A DNA stretch of 64,000 bases, from the NCBI RefSeq assembly GCF_003610535.1, contig NZ_RAPN01000003.1:293804-357803 (forward strand), written 5' to 3'. This stretch comes from Mangrovibacterium diazotrophicum. Its GTDB lineage: Bacteria > Bacteroidota > Bacteroidia > Bacteroidales > Prolixibacteraceae. The notes under the pieces were generated by a model. It was not told where the DNA came from and searched no databases. It saw only the letters and a program-made list of their open reading frames with translations. The translations under genes were made by a program, and so were the position numbers. Positions 45,186-56,200 of this stretch are shown here, in pieces (position 1 is the stretch's first letter; each line of letters begins with the position of its first letter).

Positions 45186-48100
45186 TTATTGATTTGCGAT
45201 CATAATTTTTTGGCTAAGCCAGTTGTTTTCTTCATCCAGAATCCGAATGATGTACACGCCGCTTAATTGTTTTGAAAGTTGTATATATATCGGATTCCCA
45301 TTCGGCTTTTGAATTAGCTGCTTTTTCCCGGTAATATCGAACAGTTCGACCTGTCGTATTTTCGAATCGTGTTGTAGATTCAATTGGTTGGTTGAATTGT
45401 TGAAGTAGGCTATAAATGTATCCTGTTGTTTTTGCAATGTGGTTAGGCCTGTGGAAATGTCAGTTGTATTTTGGTTTTCCACAATGTCAGCAACCAGACT
45501 ATTAATATAGACTTCAATATTGGGATAAATTCCGTCGACAGATTTAAGCTGGGCATCGTTGGCATCGTTTGGGTCGAGGGAATTTGCATTCTCCCAGTCG
45601 TCTGGCATACCATCTAAATCCGTATCGGTTCGAGCTGGTAGAGAATTCAGTACCGGCCATCCGCCGACAGCTGTTTGGGTATCAATAATGCCGTTCGTAC
45701 TACCGTTTCCACCGTCCATATAAGTTGCGTTTCCGTTTTTAACGTCGCTCAGTACCCTGGTATCAACAGCATCGCGGACAAGACTTGCACCGCCATATTG
45801 AAGAATTTTTGCATAGGCGATTTCTGCTGTTTGTGTGGTCACTTCTCCGAACGGATGAGGGGCATCGAGTTTCATAGCAGCTTTGTCCTCATCGGAAACT
45901 GTACCGTATTTGCTGTGATACTGGTTGTAGACTCCGTAAGTCCAGTTGTCGCTGGTTGCCCGTTCCGACGCTGTCATGACATTCCCGTCAATGTAAAATT
46001 TTCCCCATTGGTCGTACACGGCTGTTCCTTCAACCGTGTTTTTGTCGATTGCGATAATTCGCTCCGTTTTTGCGGTGGCGGGTCCCGGTTTATAGTAACA
46101 ATTTACAATGTTCACATTCATGCCTTCTGCACCGTAGCAGCTGTTATTGCCCCAGTTGTAGATGACGTTATTTCGAAGGTCTACGTTATCGGTCAATGCA
46201 AATATATCGCCGGCATATTCGCCCAAGCGAGGATTTCGGCTATCATGGTGTGCCAGTAAATTGTGGTGAAACGAAGCATTTTTACCACCCCAAACGCCAC
46301 CGTAACCGTGCGCTCCTTTGTCGTGAACCGAATTGCGTAACGATTCGGAAATGATGGACCATTGCAGGCTGAAGTTCTCGTTCTGGTAAAACGAGACACA
46401 TTCATCGGTGGACCAGCTCATGGAACAGTGGTCGACGATGATGTTTTTATGGAATCGTCCTCCCAAGGCGTCAGCTTCCTGTTGTGCGGCATCACCCATC
46501 CGAAAACGCATGAAGCGAATAATGATATTGTCGGCACTGGTTACCACTGGATAGTCGCGAATGGTGATGCCATCGCCAGGAGCTGTTTGCCCTGCAATTG
46601 TAATGTCGGGATTGGTGATTTTAAGTTCTGATTTTAGTTGAATGGTTCCCGAAACCTGGAAGATCACGATACGTGCACCCAACTGTTCAACCGCATAACG
46701 TAGTGACCCCGGCAGGGAGTTATCTTCGAGATTTGTTACGTAGATGACGCGACCACCGCGGCCACCCGTCACATATTTCCCATGTCCCTCCGCCCCCGGA
46801 AAAGCAGGGAGCTGTTCCGGTTCTTCAACTTCGGTGTTTCCAACGTAGATTGTACCTGCACCTTCGAAGTAATCCGGATTCGAAGTGGCCGAAAAACTTC
46901 CTTCAGTATAACTGGTGCCGTTTAAAATGAATTCCTGTACAAACACATTGGAGGTGAGCTTCGCTTTCGAACTGCCAAGCAGATCCATTGTCAGTTTGTC
47001 GCCTGCGCAATTTTCATTGGCAAAAATCACCCGATTGTTTTTATCGGCGACGATTTTCCCTGCACCAAAGGCATTGGCAACTTTACCTTCAATTTCGGTG
47101 ATGTAGTTTTCACTGGGGTATTTCTTACTTCCGGAGCTGAGGTTCCAGACTCCCGTAAAGTTGCTGTTATCTCCATTCAATACCAATGTGCCGGTATTGA
47201 CGGTGCCTTTTCCGTTGTTTATTGGCGTAATGGTGTCGGTTCCCGAAATCGGCCCCCCCAGCGTAAGCGCACTTCCGGCAGAGTTGCCACTCTCCATAGT
47301 CAGTTCGATGTCGCCGTTCAGCGTTAGCGGGGCATTTAAGCTCATACCTGTTCCGCCTGTGTTGTAATTCAAATTGGTTGCGTCGTCCATGGTGATGGTT
47401 CCGGTGGCGGAATGGTCTCCCCGCATGCGAATATTACCGGGAGCGTGGATATTCAGATTGGCCGGAAACACGGTCGAGGTGGTTTCTATTTGAATGGAAC
47501 ACTCAACCGTTTCACCGGCTTCGGGCATTAATGCCGGGGTGAAGTTGCCCGGTTCATCCCAGGTTCCGCTAATGGCACCGGTGAACGTAAATACGTCTGG
47601 TCGGCCAACCAATACGGATCCGGTTCCGCTGATTAGATCAGGAGTCGTTGTTGAATTGTATGTGCCAACCGCCTGCATCGATCCCTCAATGAAGAATTCA
47701 CTTGTTGTTAAAGTGGCATTCAGAGATAGTTTCGCCCCGGTTTGTACAGACAAGCTTGATGTTGGCAAAAAGGCATTGTTGTTTGAGACGATCAGCTCTC
47801 CGGTAGAACTTACTTGAAGATCACCTTTGCCGAGTGAAGAAGCCGTTGCTCCTTCAAGTTGACCTTCTTCCACCAGGATCGCTCCGCTAAAAGCTGAATT
47901 GTCAGCATTTAGAATCAGTCTTCCAGAGCCTTGTTTTATGAGTTTGTGCACACCGGTTAGCTGTGCATCGAGCGTCAATGTGCCCGCGATATTGAAAATG
48001 ACAGAATCTTTAGTTGCAATTTTCCCACCGAGCGTACCCGCTGTGGCTGTTTGAATTTTCCCACCGTTGACCGCCATATAATTTACGGTGTTCACTCCGC

Positions 48101-49337
48101 TAACGAAAAGTTTGGTAGTGTCGTTGAGGTTGAGGTCTGCACTAAAGGTTCCTCCGTTCGCTTCGATGGTGTCTTTCCCGCTCACAGTTGCTAATTCGCC
48201 TGCGGCTGGCGTGCCTTCGGGATTCCAGTTACTGGCAGCAAGCCATCCTAAATCAGTGCCAGTGCCGATCCATTCATAACTGGTCACCAGAGGTGCTTCA
48301 GCTGTTGGATCCCAATTGTCGATGCCGGCTAAGACTTTTTGTGCCGTATAGTTTTCGGCTTCACTGGTAGTGAGTGAGCGCAGTCCGACCCAGGCAGCAC
48401 GTCCGCTCATATCTGCTCCGGCTCCGGTATTTAGGTATTCGTAAAGGTGAAGGTCGGTACTTGTTGAGGCGTAGTCCATATTCCAGGTGTCGCCCCAGCC
48501 TTCGGGATTAATCATTTCAGTCATTTGGCAATAGAGCCAGGCAACTTTGGGGTAGTTATGCCAGGGACGGCCCAAGCGGATCAATTGTCCATCGTCTCCT
48601 GCGCGGGGACTGCCAGATGCATACGTGACATTGCAGTTCGAAAATACAAATCCGTAGGTCTGGCTTTGAGCCGTTGAAGGCGCTGTAATCCAGCCTCCGC
48701 CATAACTTCTTATTTCACAAGCTTCGAAAAAGGCAATTCCGCCGCCGTAAATATAGTCTGTTCGTCCGCTGATAAGGCAGTTTTTAAAATAGCATCGCTT
48801 TCCATCGTTCCAAAACCAAATGGTGTCTTGGTAACCTAACAGATTACAATTGATGAAAATGTTTTTATCGCCTCTGATTGTCAGTGCCTGTGCTTGTCCA
48901 ACCGGTCCGGCCGTATTCCGGATGGTCATATTTTCGACTTTAAAATTATCCGCTAAAACGGTGAGCGTAGCAGACGATGTGATATTGTCGCCCGTCCACA
49001 AAGCTACGTCTTCCGTTGGGCATTTCCCGGCGGAGCAGTCGTAGATGTGATAACTAATAATTGTTTCGTCACGGCTTTCACCAATTAATGCAATATTCTT
49101 CTTTTCAGAGGGGACAATGAGTTTTTCAGTGTTGTATGTGCCGCGTTTTATATAGATCGTAGTAGTTCGGTCGCTGTTGTTGGCAACAGCATCAATGGCA
49201 TCTTGAATTTTCGTGAAGTCGCCGCTGCCGTCGAGTGCAACGACAATGTCTGCGTTACCTGCAGTCACTTGCGCCGGCGTGGTCGAGCTTACCAAAAGCA
49301 ATGACAATAACAAAACAGTAAAGCAAAGGAATTTCAT
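45186..49337 (-). CDS. Giant secreted pectin methylesterase (CE8) - PL1 pectate lyase fusion with type IX sorting domain
   Basis: A 1383-residue multidomain enzyme. In order: signal peptide (1-22). CE8 pectinesterase (about 28-345) with QAQALTIRGD, GYQDTIWFW (first catalytic Asp), GRTDYIYGGG (second Asp; usual text is DFIFG) and IRLGRPWHN. A beta-rich stretch of autotransporter-associated-like repeats (about 350-830) with GSGRLILNADNSAFSG and TLVLNGDNSNFTG. PL1 lyase (about 840-1285) with TIAGQTAPGDGITIRDY and DHCSMSWSTDE. A calcium-binding DTDLDGMPDDWE motif. A type IX secretion C-terminal domain (about 1305-1383: VELFDITGKKQ, LSGVYIIRI, QKIMIANQ). One polypeptide thus removes methyl esters and cuts the exposed galacturonan outside the cell. 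A terminator separates it from the upstream SusC/D genes, so it probably has its own promoter in 49338-49487. Confidence 0.92.
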   Translation of the reverse strand: MKFLCFTVLLLSLLLVSSTTPAQVTAGNADIVVALDGSGDFTKIQDAIDAVANNSDRTTTIYIKRGTYNTEKLIVPSEKKNIALIGESRDETIISYHIYDCSAGKCPTEDVALWTGDNITSSATLTVLADNFKVENMTIRNTAGPVGQAQALTIRGDKNIFINCNLLGYQDTIWFWNDGKRCYFKNCLISGRTDYIYGGGIAFFEACEIRSYGGGWITAPSTAQSQTYGFVFSNCNVTYASGSPRAGDDGQLIRLGRPWHNYPKVAWLYCQMTEMINPEGWGDTWNMDYASTSTDLHLYEYLNTGAGADMSGRAAWVGLRSLTTSEAENYTAQKVLAGIDNWDPTAEAPLVTSYEWIGTGTDLGWLAASNWNPEGTPAAGELATVSGKDTIEANGGTFSADLNLNDTTKLFVSGVNTVNYMAVNGGKIQTATAGTLGGKIATKDSVIFNIAGTLTLDAQLTGVHKLIKQGSGRLILNADNSAFSGAILVEEGQLEGATASSLGKGDLQVSSTGELIVSNNNAFLPTSSLSVQTGAKLSLNATLTTSEFFIEGSMQAVGTYNSTTTPDLISGTGSVLVGRPDVFTFTGAISGTWDEPGNFTPALMPEAGETVECSIQIETTSTVFPANLNIHAPGNIRMRGDHSATGTITMDDATNLNYNTGGTGMSLNAPLTLNGDIELTMESGNSAGSALTLGGPISGTDTITPINNGKGTVNTGTLVLNGDNSNFTGVWNLSSGSKKYPSENYITEIEGKVANAFGAGKIVADKNNRVIFANENCAGDKLTMDLLGSSKAKLTSNVFVQEFILNGTSYTEGSFSATSNPDYFEGAGTIYVGNTEVEEPEQLPAFPGAEGHGKYVTGGRGGRVIYVTNLEDNSLPGSLRYAVEQLGARIVIFQVSGTIQLKSELKITNPDITIAGQTAPGDGITIRDYPVVTSADNIIIRFMRFRMGDAAQQEADALGGRFHKNIIVDHCSMSWSTDECVSFYQNENFSLQWSIISESLRNSVHDKGAHGYGGVWGGKNASFHHNLLAHHDSRNPRLGEYAGDIFALTDNVDLRNNVIYNWGNNSCYGAEGMNVNIVNCYYKPGPATAKTERIIAIDKNTVEGTAVYDQWGKFYIDGNVMTASERATSDNWTYGVYNQYHSKYGTVSDEDKAAMKLDAPHPFGEVTTQTAEIAYAKILQYGGASLVRDAVDTRVLSDVKNGNATYMDGGNGSTNGIIDTQTAVGGWPVLNSLPARTDTDLDGMPDDWENANSLDPNDANDAQLKSVDGIYPNIEVYINSLVADIVENQNTTDISTGLTTLQKQQDTFIAYFNNSTNQLNLQHDSKIRQVELFDITGKKQLIQKPNGNPIYIQLSKQLSGVYIIRILDEENNWLSQKIMIANQ

Positions 49338-49487
49338 TCTTTTACAAGTTAGGTTTCAATTCAATATCCGTATCGAATTCAGATAAGTCTAGTTCCAGCA
49401 GAATGACTGGTAAGAGTAAACTTGCTTCGTACAATAACTAGTCGTAATGAAGCAAAGCAACCGGAAGATTGGTGCTGCAGAAAGGAA

Positions 49488-49538
49488 AAAGAACCTGAAG
49501 TCCCGTCCTTTTATAAGGGTTTGGGACTTCAGTTCTTT
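49488..49538 (-). terminator. Terminator after the DUF5123-like lipoprotein gene
   Basis: AAAGAACCTGAAGTCCC (49488-49504) pairs with GGGACTTCAGTTCTTT (49523-49538), 16 bp with one bulged C. On the minus strand it is followed by a T-rich run. It lies 64 bases past the stop at 49602 and splits the import genes from the lyase genes. Confidence 0.85.
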
Positions 49539-49601
49539 GTTTGAAAATGTTCGTCTAATTAAAAACCAATTTATCTAAAACTTAAAATCAGAATTTGCAG
49601 T

Positions 49602-51230
49602 CTACCACCAGCGAGAATCGCCAATTTTATCTTTCAGTCTGGAATCCGTCACAGTGTAGTCGTTATCGTTAACATCTCCGAAAATTTCGGCTGCTGTTTC
49701 AGTCAGTTGTGTCGATTCGATTGGAGCAACATCTCCGGTCGGCACACCATTGGCATCAACGTTGTAAGTCCAAACACAATCGGAAGTGCGGTAATTGTTC
49801 TGGATTTTTATTGTTGAAGAAGCGCTTCGATAGCCGTTGAGCGTTTCTGCAGCACCGGGTCCGAATATACAATTGGAGATTTCGCCTTTCTCTGTCAACG
49901 GATGATTTTTCAAATCGAAAAGGTACGTGCCTGTAGTCCCTCCTGATTTATAAATTGTCAGGTTGCTTGCAACAAACGACTGAAGCGGATTGGATGCTTT
50001 ATCGGCACGAACAATCAAGTAAGTATGAGAGATCGTCGAATTGGTCAGCGAGATGGAATTCGTAATTACACCGCTGTTGTCGAGGTTAACAACGCCATAA
50101 CCCGAAATAGAGTCGATAAAACAATTATTGAATGAAATCGCTTTTACGGTCGCACCGGTTTTAATCCGGAGTACACCACGTTTATAGCGAATATCGCAGT
50201 CTTCAAACAACAAAGAATCGAGGCTTGAACCGGAACCGGAGATGTTCATCACATAGGTTCCTCCATAGTTGCTGTCGGTTGTTTTTGGTTTGTTTGGGTG
50301 ATCGGTGAAAGCCAGTGATTCGAAATAAACGTTGCCCACAGTCGCTGATGCCGGTAGGTCGAAGTTGCCGTTTACTTCGATAATTGCTTTTCCGTTGACG
50401 GTATATCCGGTCACCAGACTGAACGGCGAAGTAATGCCAATACCACCGCTAAGCTCGTATTTTGTACCGCCCGAGAGAACGATCGTAACGCCATTCGGAT
50501 AGTCAATGGCTAACTGATCGAAGAATGTTTGATTGAGCATGCTGTAACTTTCTTCATCCGAGTAACCGCGCAAATCGAGCACGTCGCCGTCGAAAACCTG
50601 AGGAGCGATTGTCGAGAAGCTTTTCTTACCTTGGTATCCGCCATCCAGATAGGCTTTTACAACGTAATCACTTTCAGCAGTCAAAGCCTTAATAATAACC
50701 TGCTTGTCGGTATTGTTGGTCTCGGTTAAAACAACCGTTTTGAAAACAGTATCAGCACTCATTACAACCAAACTATCGTAGCTAACGTCTGTCCATTTTA
50801 CTTTAACCTGAGTGTCAATAACATCGCTCGATGTGATGTTTTCCAGTTTTGTCGGGTAATCGGAAGTACGGATAATGTCATTCTCAAAATAGTCCGATTC
50901 CAGGGTCTCGCCGATCGACTTAATTCGAATGAAGTAATCGGTATCGTACTCCAGGTTGTCGAATCGGTAGAAGGTTGTATCGGTTTCAACCTCCGACAGG
51001 ATTGTCTGAAAAGTATCAGTTGACAATTGTAATTGGTAAGAGTTGGCACTGGCATATTTGTCCCACACCAATCTGATCCATGTGCCACCATAGCTTGTGT
51101 CGCTGATAATGGGGCGGAATAGTCGATCCGCCATCCCCAGGTCATCGTCTTCTTTACAGCCACTGTAAATTAGTGTGAAAATTATGGCTGCGAGCGATAA
51201 CCAGCTTATTTTGTTCGTTTTATATTTCAT
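49602..51230 (-). CDS. Surface lipoprotein with FN3 and DUF5123/DUF4957-like beta-helix domains
   Basis: The ATG at 51230 gives 542 residues with a lipoprotein signal (IFTLIYSGCKED). Two fibronectin-III-like domains come first (about 35-125 and 126-210; YQLQLSTDTF, LEYDTDYFIRIKS). A right-handed beta-helix region follows (about 220-542), with repeated short strands and a final LKDKIGDSRWW, the pattern of DUF4957/DUF5123 proteins that accompany SusC/D in pectin loci. No lyase catalytic residues are evident, so it is probably a galacturonan-binding surface protein. It follows susD by 50 bases. Confidence 0.85.
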   Translation of the reverse strand: MKYKTNKISWLSLAAIIFTLIYSGCKEDDDLGMADRLFRPIISDTSYGGTWIRLVWDKYASANSYQLQLSTDTFQTILSEVETDTTFYRFDNLEYDTDYFIRIKSIGETLESDYFENDIIRTSDYPTKLENITSSDVIDTQVKVKWTDVSYDSLVVMSADTVFKTVVLTETNNTDKQVIIKALTAESDYVVKAYLDGGYQGKKSFSTIAPQVFDGDVLDLRGYSDEESYSMLNQTFFDQLAIDYPNGVTIVLSGGTKYELSGGIGITSPFSLVTGYTVNGKAIIEVNGNFDLPASATVGNVYFESLAFTDHPNKPKTTDSNYGGTYVMNISGSGSSLDSLLFEDCDIRYKRGVLRIKTGATVKAISFNNCFIDSISGYGVVNLDNSGVITNSISLTNSTISHTYLIVRADKASNPLQSFVASNLTIYKSGGTTGTYLFDLKNHPLTEKGEISNCIFGPGAAETLNGYRSASSTIKIQNNYRTSDCVWTYNVDANGVPTGDVAPIESTQLTETAAEIFGDVNDNDYTVTDSRLKDKIGDSRWW

Positions 51231-51280
51231 AAGAAGATCTTTTTTCAAATTAATTTTAATCCGTAATTAAACAGCATTTT

Positions 51281-53233
51281 TTAATTTAACAGGTAACCAT
51301 CGTTATCCAGGTACTCGCTACTTCCAATGGTGGTGGTTGAGATCGGTAGCACGTACGGAACAGCTGATTGTCCGGTTGGGTCGGTATATCCTCTCCAGCA
51401 GCGAACAGTGTAGTCGGCTGAATCGTAAGTGCGTTCGCCGGTTGTTGCATCGTCGGTGTATTTGTACAAGCTACGCGACCAGTTTGCACGGGCATAGGCG
51501 TTTTCGTTTCCTTCTTCATCCAGATCTTCCACATCAACAATTGTTTCGGGCACGTCGTCCGGACGATACTTGACATTTAAGAAGGTAATTTCGCCATTTG
51601 CCTTGCGGTAGTACAGGTAATTCGCATAATCGGCGTACTGGGCAACATCCGGATTTTCAAGTTCCAAATCGAAAGCTGCTTTACCCAGGTTATCCAAAGT
51701 GGCTTTGGTTTCAATAATTTTCTTACCGTAGATATTCCAGCGGATCAAGTCAAATTTACGCAGACATTCTCCTCCAAACTCCCAGGAACGTTCGTCAACC
51801 AAGGCATCGAAGAAATCATCTTTTGATGACAGGTTATCAACATACTGGTCAACTTTTTCCGATTGTACATCTTCGGGGAATGCTCTTTCACGTACGCGCT
51901 TCAGTGCATTCTTTGCAGTTGATGTTGGTCCGTTTAGTTCATTTTCCGCTTCTGCCAACATCAGTAAAACGTCGGAGTAGCGCATCAGTGGCCAGTTAAT
52001 ACCTGTACCTTTAGATGAAGAGGAGCCGGGATCGTTGGTTAACCACAGGCGGTTCCATTTGGCACAGGCCAGCCCCGTTGTACTTTCCACGTAGTTTTTG
52101 TCATCGTCGTTTTTGTAGTAGGTGCGGGTAAATGTCGCTTCACGACGCGTATCATCATCATCGAACGAGAAGTAGTAAGTTGGGGTTAAATTGACCTGAA
52201 TTGTTGATGCACCTTTGGAGCTGCTGTTAACAGTTGAACCAACGCACCAGCCGACATCGCCGCCGTACTGCGCCAGGAAGGCTACTTCGTAGAGCACGTC
52301 GTCGTTGGTTGGCGTGTTGAAAACGCATTCGTTATAAAAGATTTCTGCAAAGTCCGAGTTGAGTTCGCGGTCGCTAAGGCTGATCAGTTTTTGACAATAG
52401 TCGATGGCCAGCTGGTAATATTCATCCGATGTCCGCGCTGTTTTCTCTGTTCCGTTGTAGGTATAAGTCACTGCCAACGAGTCGTTGCTGCTCACTGGTA
52501 AATAGTCATCCGCTCTTTTCATCGTTCCGTCTTGTGTCATTCCATAGCCCGCACGGAAAAGGGCCAAGCGCGCAATCATTCCAAGCGCAAATTCACGATT
52601 CATCCGTTCAATTCCATCTGCATATTCATCAGCGAAATACATTCCCTCTTCGCTATCGACCAAATTCTGAATACAAGCGGAGTAGATATAGTTTTTGTCG
52701 GTTCTGGGGATATCGAGTTCCATACCGGCTTTTGCAGCTTCATCAAAATAGGGTACATCGCCCCAAAAGTTGCAGAGCAGGAAGTAACGATAGGCTTTCA
52801 AGCAATAAGCTTCGCCGAGTATCATTTTCATTTCCGGATCGTCGGCGATAGGACTGGTTTTTGCTCCTTCGATACATTGATTGGCACGGTCAATTGCCAG
52901 GTAATTGTTTTGCCATGCTTTGTAAATATCACTGAATCCGGAAAGGTTTTTTCCTTCAAGAGACCAGATGTCGCGGCGTGAACCGTCGGGGTTAGCACTT
53001 GGTTGCATAGCTTCAACATCGGTATTTTGCATCCATACGCAGGACATCCGTGAAGTGTACGGGTCTTCGCCAAACAGGGAATAAACCCCGAGGACTGCTT
53101 TCTTGGCATCAGCTGTGTTCGAAAAAAGGTAGTCGAAACTAAATGTGGAAGGAGAATCTACTTCCAGATAGTCTTTGCAGCCGGTGAAAGCTATTAATAT
53201 AAATCCAAGTATTGCAAGGAATTTTGTATTCAT
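51281..53233 (-). CDS. SusD/RagB-type glycan-binding lipoprotein (pectin PUL)
   Basis: From the ATG at 53233 (an in-frame TTG lies at 53257) the protein is 650 residues with a lipobox LIAFTGCKDYLEV. Family motifs are MRYSDVLLMLAEAENELNG and ERSWEFGGECLRKFDLIRWN. It is longer than the arabinan-PUL SusD, the extra length lying in the C-terminal third (YLYYRKANGEITFLNVKYRP region). It follows susC by 32 bases and should form its lid. Confidence 0.96.
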   Translation of the reverse strand: MNTKFLAILGFILIAFTGCKDYLEVDSPSTFSFDYLFSNTADAKKAVLGVYSLFGEDPYTSRMSCVWMQNTDVEAMQPSANPDGSRRDIWSLEGKNLSGFSDIYKAWQNNYLAIDRANQCIEGAKTSPIADDPEMKMILGEAYCLKAYRYFLLCNFWGDVPYFDEAAKAGMELDIPRTDKNYIYSACIQNLVDSEEGMYFADEYADGIERMNREFALGMIARLALFRAGYGMTQDGTMKRADDYLPVSSNDSLAVTYTYNGTEKTARTSDEYYQLAIDYCQKLISLSDRELNSDFAEIFYNECVFNTPTNDDVLYEVAFLAQYGGDVGWCVGSTVNSSSKGASTIQVNLTPTYYFSFDDDDTRREATFTRTYYKNDDDKNYVESTTGLACAKWNRLWLTNDPGSSSSKGTGINWPLMRYSDVLLMLAEAENELNGPTSTAKNALKRVRERAFPEDVQSEKVDQYVDNLSSKDDFFDALVDERSWEFGGECLRKFDLIRWNIYGKKIIETKATLDNLGKAAFDLELENPDVAQYADYANYLYYRKANGEITFLNVKYRPDDVPETIVDVEDLDEEGNENAYARANWSRSLYKYTDDATTGERTYDSADYTVRCWRGYTDPTGQSAVPYVLPISTTTIGSSEYLDNDGYLLN

Positions 53234-53265
53234 TTTGTGTATTCTTTTAGATTTCAAAAGTTAGC

Positions 53266-56200
53266 TTAGAAGGTTACGTTAACACCAAATGTCCATGACA
53301 AGCTTTTGGGGTAAGAGGAATAGTCAACTCCGGGAGTCAAACTGGATGTAGAACTGTTACGTACAGGAGAACTAACTTCAGGGTCGTATCCGGAATAATT
53401 GGTCAGCGTCCATACATTATTAACGGTCGTGTAAACTCTAAATCGCTGAATATTGATTTTTCGTGTTAATTGTGACGGAATAGTGTATCCCACAGTGACG
53501 TTTTGTAGTCTCAGGAATGAACCGTCTTCTATAGCCCATGAATGCGGAACGGCGGTTGCGTTACCAAATGAGAACGGTGACCACAAGGCTTTTGCATTGT
53601 CGCCTTCGTTGATTGCTTTCAACGTTTCGAGGTCGGTTATGATCTCACCTGTCTCGCGGTTCAGGTAAGTATAGCGGTTGTCCACATCCATCATGCTTAA
53701 CATGTTCGGATAGCTAGTCCGGTATTGCTGAGTTGAAGCGATTTTGTTGGCGTTGTAGATGTCGTTGCCATAAACAAAGTTGAAAAGGACTGAAGCATCG
53801 AAACCATAAAAAGTTGAACTCAGGCCGAAACCACCGTAAAAATCAGGCGTTGCGTTACCGATAACCTTTCTGTCGTTGTCGTCAACAAAACCCGAGTTGT
53901 CAAGGTCTTTCAATTTAACTGTTCCCGGACGAACTCCGATTCGACCGCCAAGCATACCGATGTTGGCAACTCCGTCCTTCAGAATGTATTCGTCGTTAAC
54001 TTCGTCGTACGAACTGAAATCGTCGGTTGTGTAATAACCATCGGTCACCCATCCGTAGATCAAACCTACCGGATCGCCAACCCTGATTTTATAGTCATAG
54101 TATCCTTTGTTATCAGTTCCTGCCCAACCCGATGCGTAGCTTTGCTCTTCGATACCGGGAGCCAAGCGGTCAACATTCGATTTGTAGAAGCCAAAGTTGA
54201 AATTACCGCGCAAGTCGAAATTTTTTCCTTTAATAATGTGTCCTTCCAGTGTCAGCTCAATCCCTTTGGTTGAGGTAGAACCGATATTTTCATACGTACT
54301 GTCGTAACCCGGAGCAACAATATTTCTTTTAATCAACAGGTCATCTGCCGAGTTTTTGTAAGCTTCCAAAGTACCGCTCAGGCGTTGGTTGAAAAAGCCA
54401 AAGTCCAAACCAATGTTACGGGTGATCGTGGTTTCCCATTTCAGGTTGGGGTTAGGCAACTCGCTGTTTTTCGGTACATAGTAGCTGGCCAGTTGATCTC
54501 CAATACCGTAGGCTTTTCGGTCGTCAATTTTGTAGCTAAGTTTATACAAGGTAGAACCGATTTTATCGTTTCCTGCCTCACCATAACTGATTCGAAGTTT
54601 CAGGTCGGACAACCAGTTTTCGGTTCCCTGCATAAACGATTCTTTGTTAACACGCCAGGCAATGGCTCCTGCGGGAAAATATCCCCAGCGGTTTCCTTCG
54701 GCAAACTTGGTCGAACCATCGGCACGGAAGGTAGCTGTAACGTAGTACTTGTCAGCAAAAATGTAGTTTACGCGGCCAAAGAAGGAGGCTTTGTTGTATT
54801 TGTCCGAAAAAGAACTGGAGATCGATGGAACACCTCCGGTAAGCCCTAAATTGGCAAAGATTTTCTCCGGAGATAAGTCGTCGCTGTAATTTGTAGCGTA
54901 AATGTCGGTTGCTTTGGTTTGAGAAGAGTTAATTTCCTGCCCAACCATTGCATCGAATTTATGATTTCCGGACGAGAAATCATAAGTAACTGTTTGAGCT
55001 TCGCGAAGGCGAATACTTTTTGATTGTTCCCAGTCGATTAGCGGCTCACCACCAACGTATGAAGCATTGCTGGTGTATTTACCCCAGTAGCTTTGGTTAT
55101 CGTCGAAACCATAAGTGTAACCACCTTCAAGACGGTAAGTTAGACTCTTCAGTATATTCCATGTCAAAGCGCCGGTGAAAGCAAAGCTTTTTTGATTTTT
55201 TCTTTTCCAATATTGCGCTGCTTGTTCAGACAGAGTCAGGTTGTTTTTCACCCACTGGTCATACTCGTCATCGGCCAGTGTTCCCGGGTCAATTACAATT
55301 TGATCTTCCAATCCGTTAACCGGACCTTTTGTGATTGCATCGGATGTACGAACCTTGTACGTACCACCAGATGTACCAGATCCATTTACCTCTGTATCGG
55401 CGATGCGGGCGTTTACATCAAGTCTCAGGTTGTCCCACAGTTGGTGATCTAGTTTGAAGTTGACATTGTAGCGAGTGTAATCGTTGTTCTCCATCAAACC
55501 GCCATTCTTTGTGTAGGTAGAGCTCAAAGAGTATTTGGTTTTCTCGGCTCCACCCTGAATGGAGATGTTGTGTTGCTGTGAAAGCACATCGGCACCAAAC
55601 ATGTCGTCTTGCCAGTCGATACCTTTTTCGTATTTGTAAAGATCGAGGTCATCATAAACACCAAAGCGTTTTTCGAAACCTTTGATGCCATCTTCTCCCG
55701 ATAAGGCTGCAAGCTCGTAGTTCAACATCACATATTCGTAAGGATCCAATACATCCAGTCTGTTTTTCAGTGATTTGGTCTGTAGATATCCGTTGTAGCT
55801 AACTTGTGTTTTGCCGCCTTTGGCACTCTTAGTAGTGATAATGATAACCCCGTTTGCACCTTGAGAACCATAAATGGCCGTAGATGAAGCATCTTTCAGA
55901 ACGTTGATCGATTCAATATCCGTTGGCGCAATGTCGTTGATATTTGAAACAGGGAATCCGTCTACAATATATAATGGTGTGTTATCACCCGTGATTGATC
56001 CGCCACCACGAACGCGAACGATGATTTCCGCGTCAGGAGATCCGTCGGCAGTTGTAATTTGCACCCCAGCCAGTCGGCCGCTCAATGCTTCAGCGGTATT
56101 ACTAACGGGAATTTTACTCAATGTTTCGCCCTGCACCGAAGCAACCGATCCGGTTAAGTCTTTCTTCCGAACTGTACCGTAACCAATGGCAACCACTTCT

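Noticed and set aside
45675..46259. 194-codon plus-strand frame inside the CE8-PL1 gene
   Set aside because: Antisense to the lyase domain, no start context, no recognisable domain.
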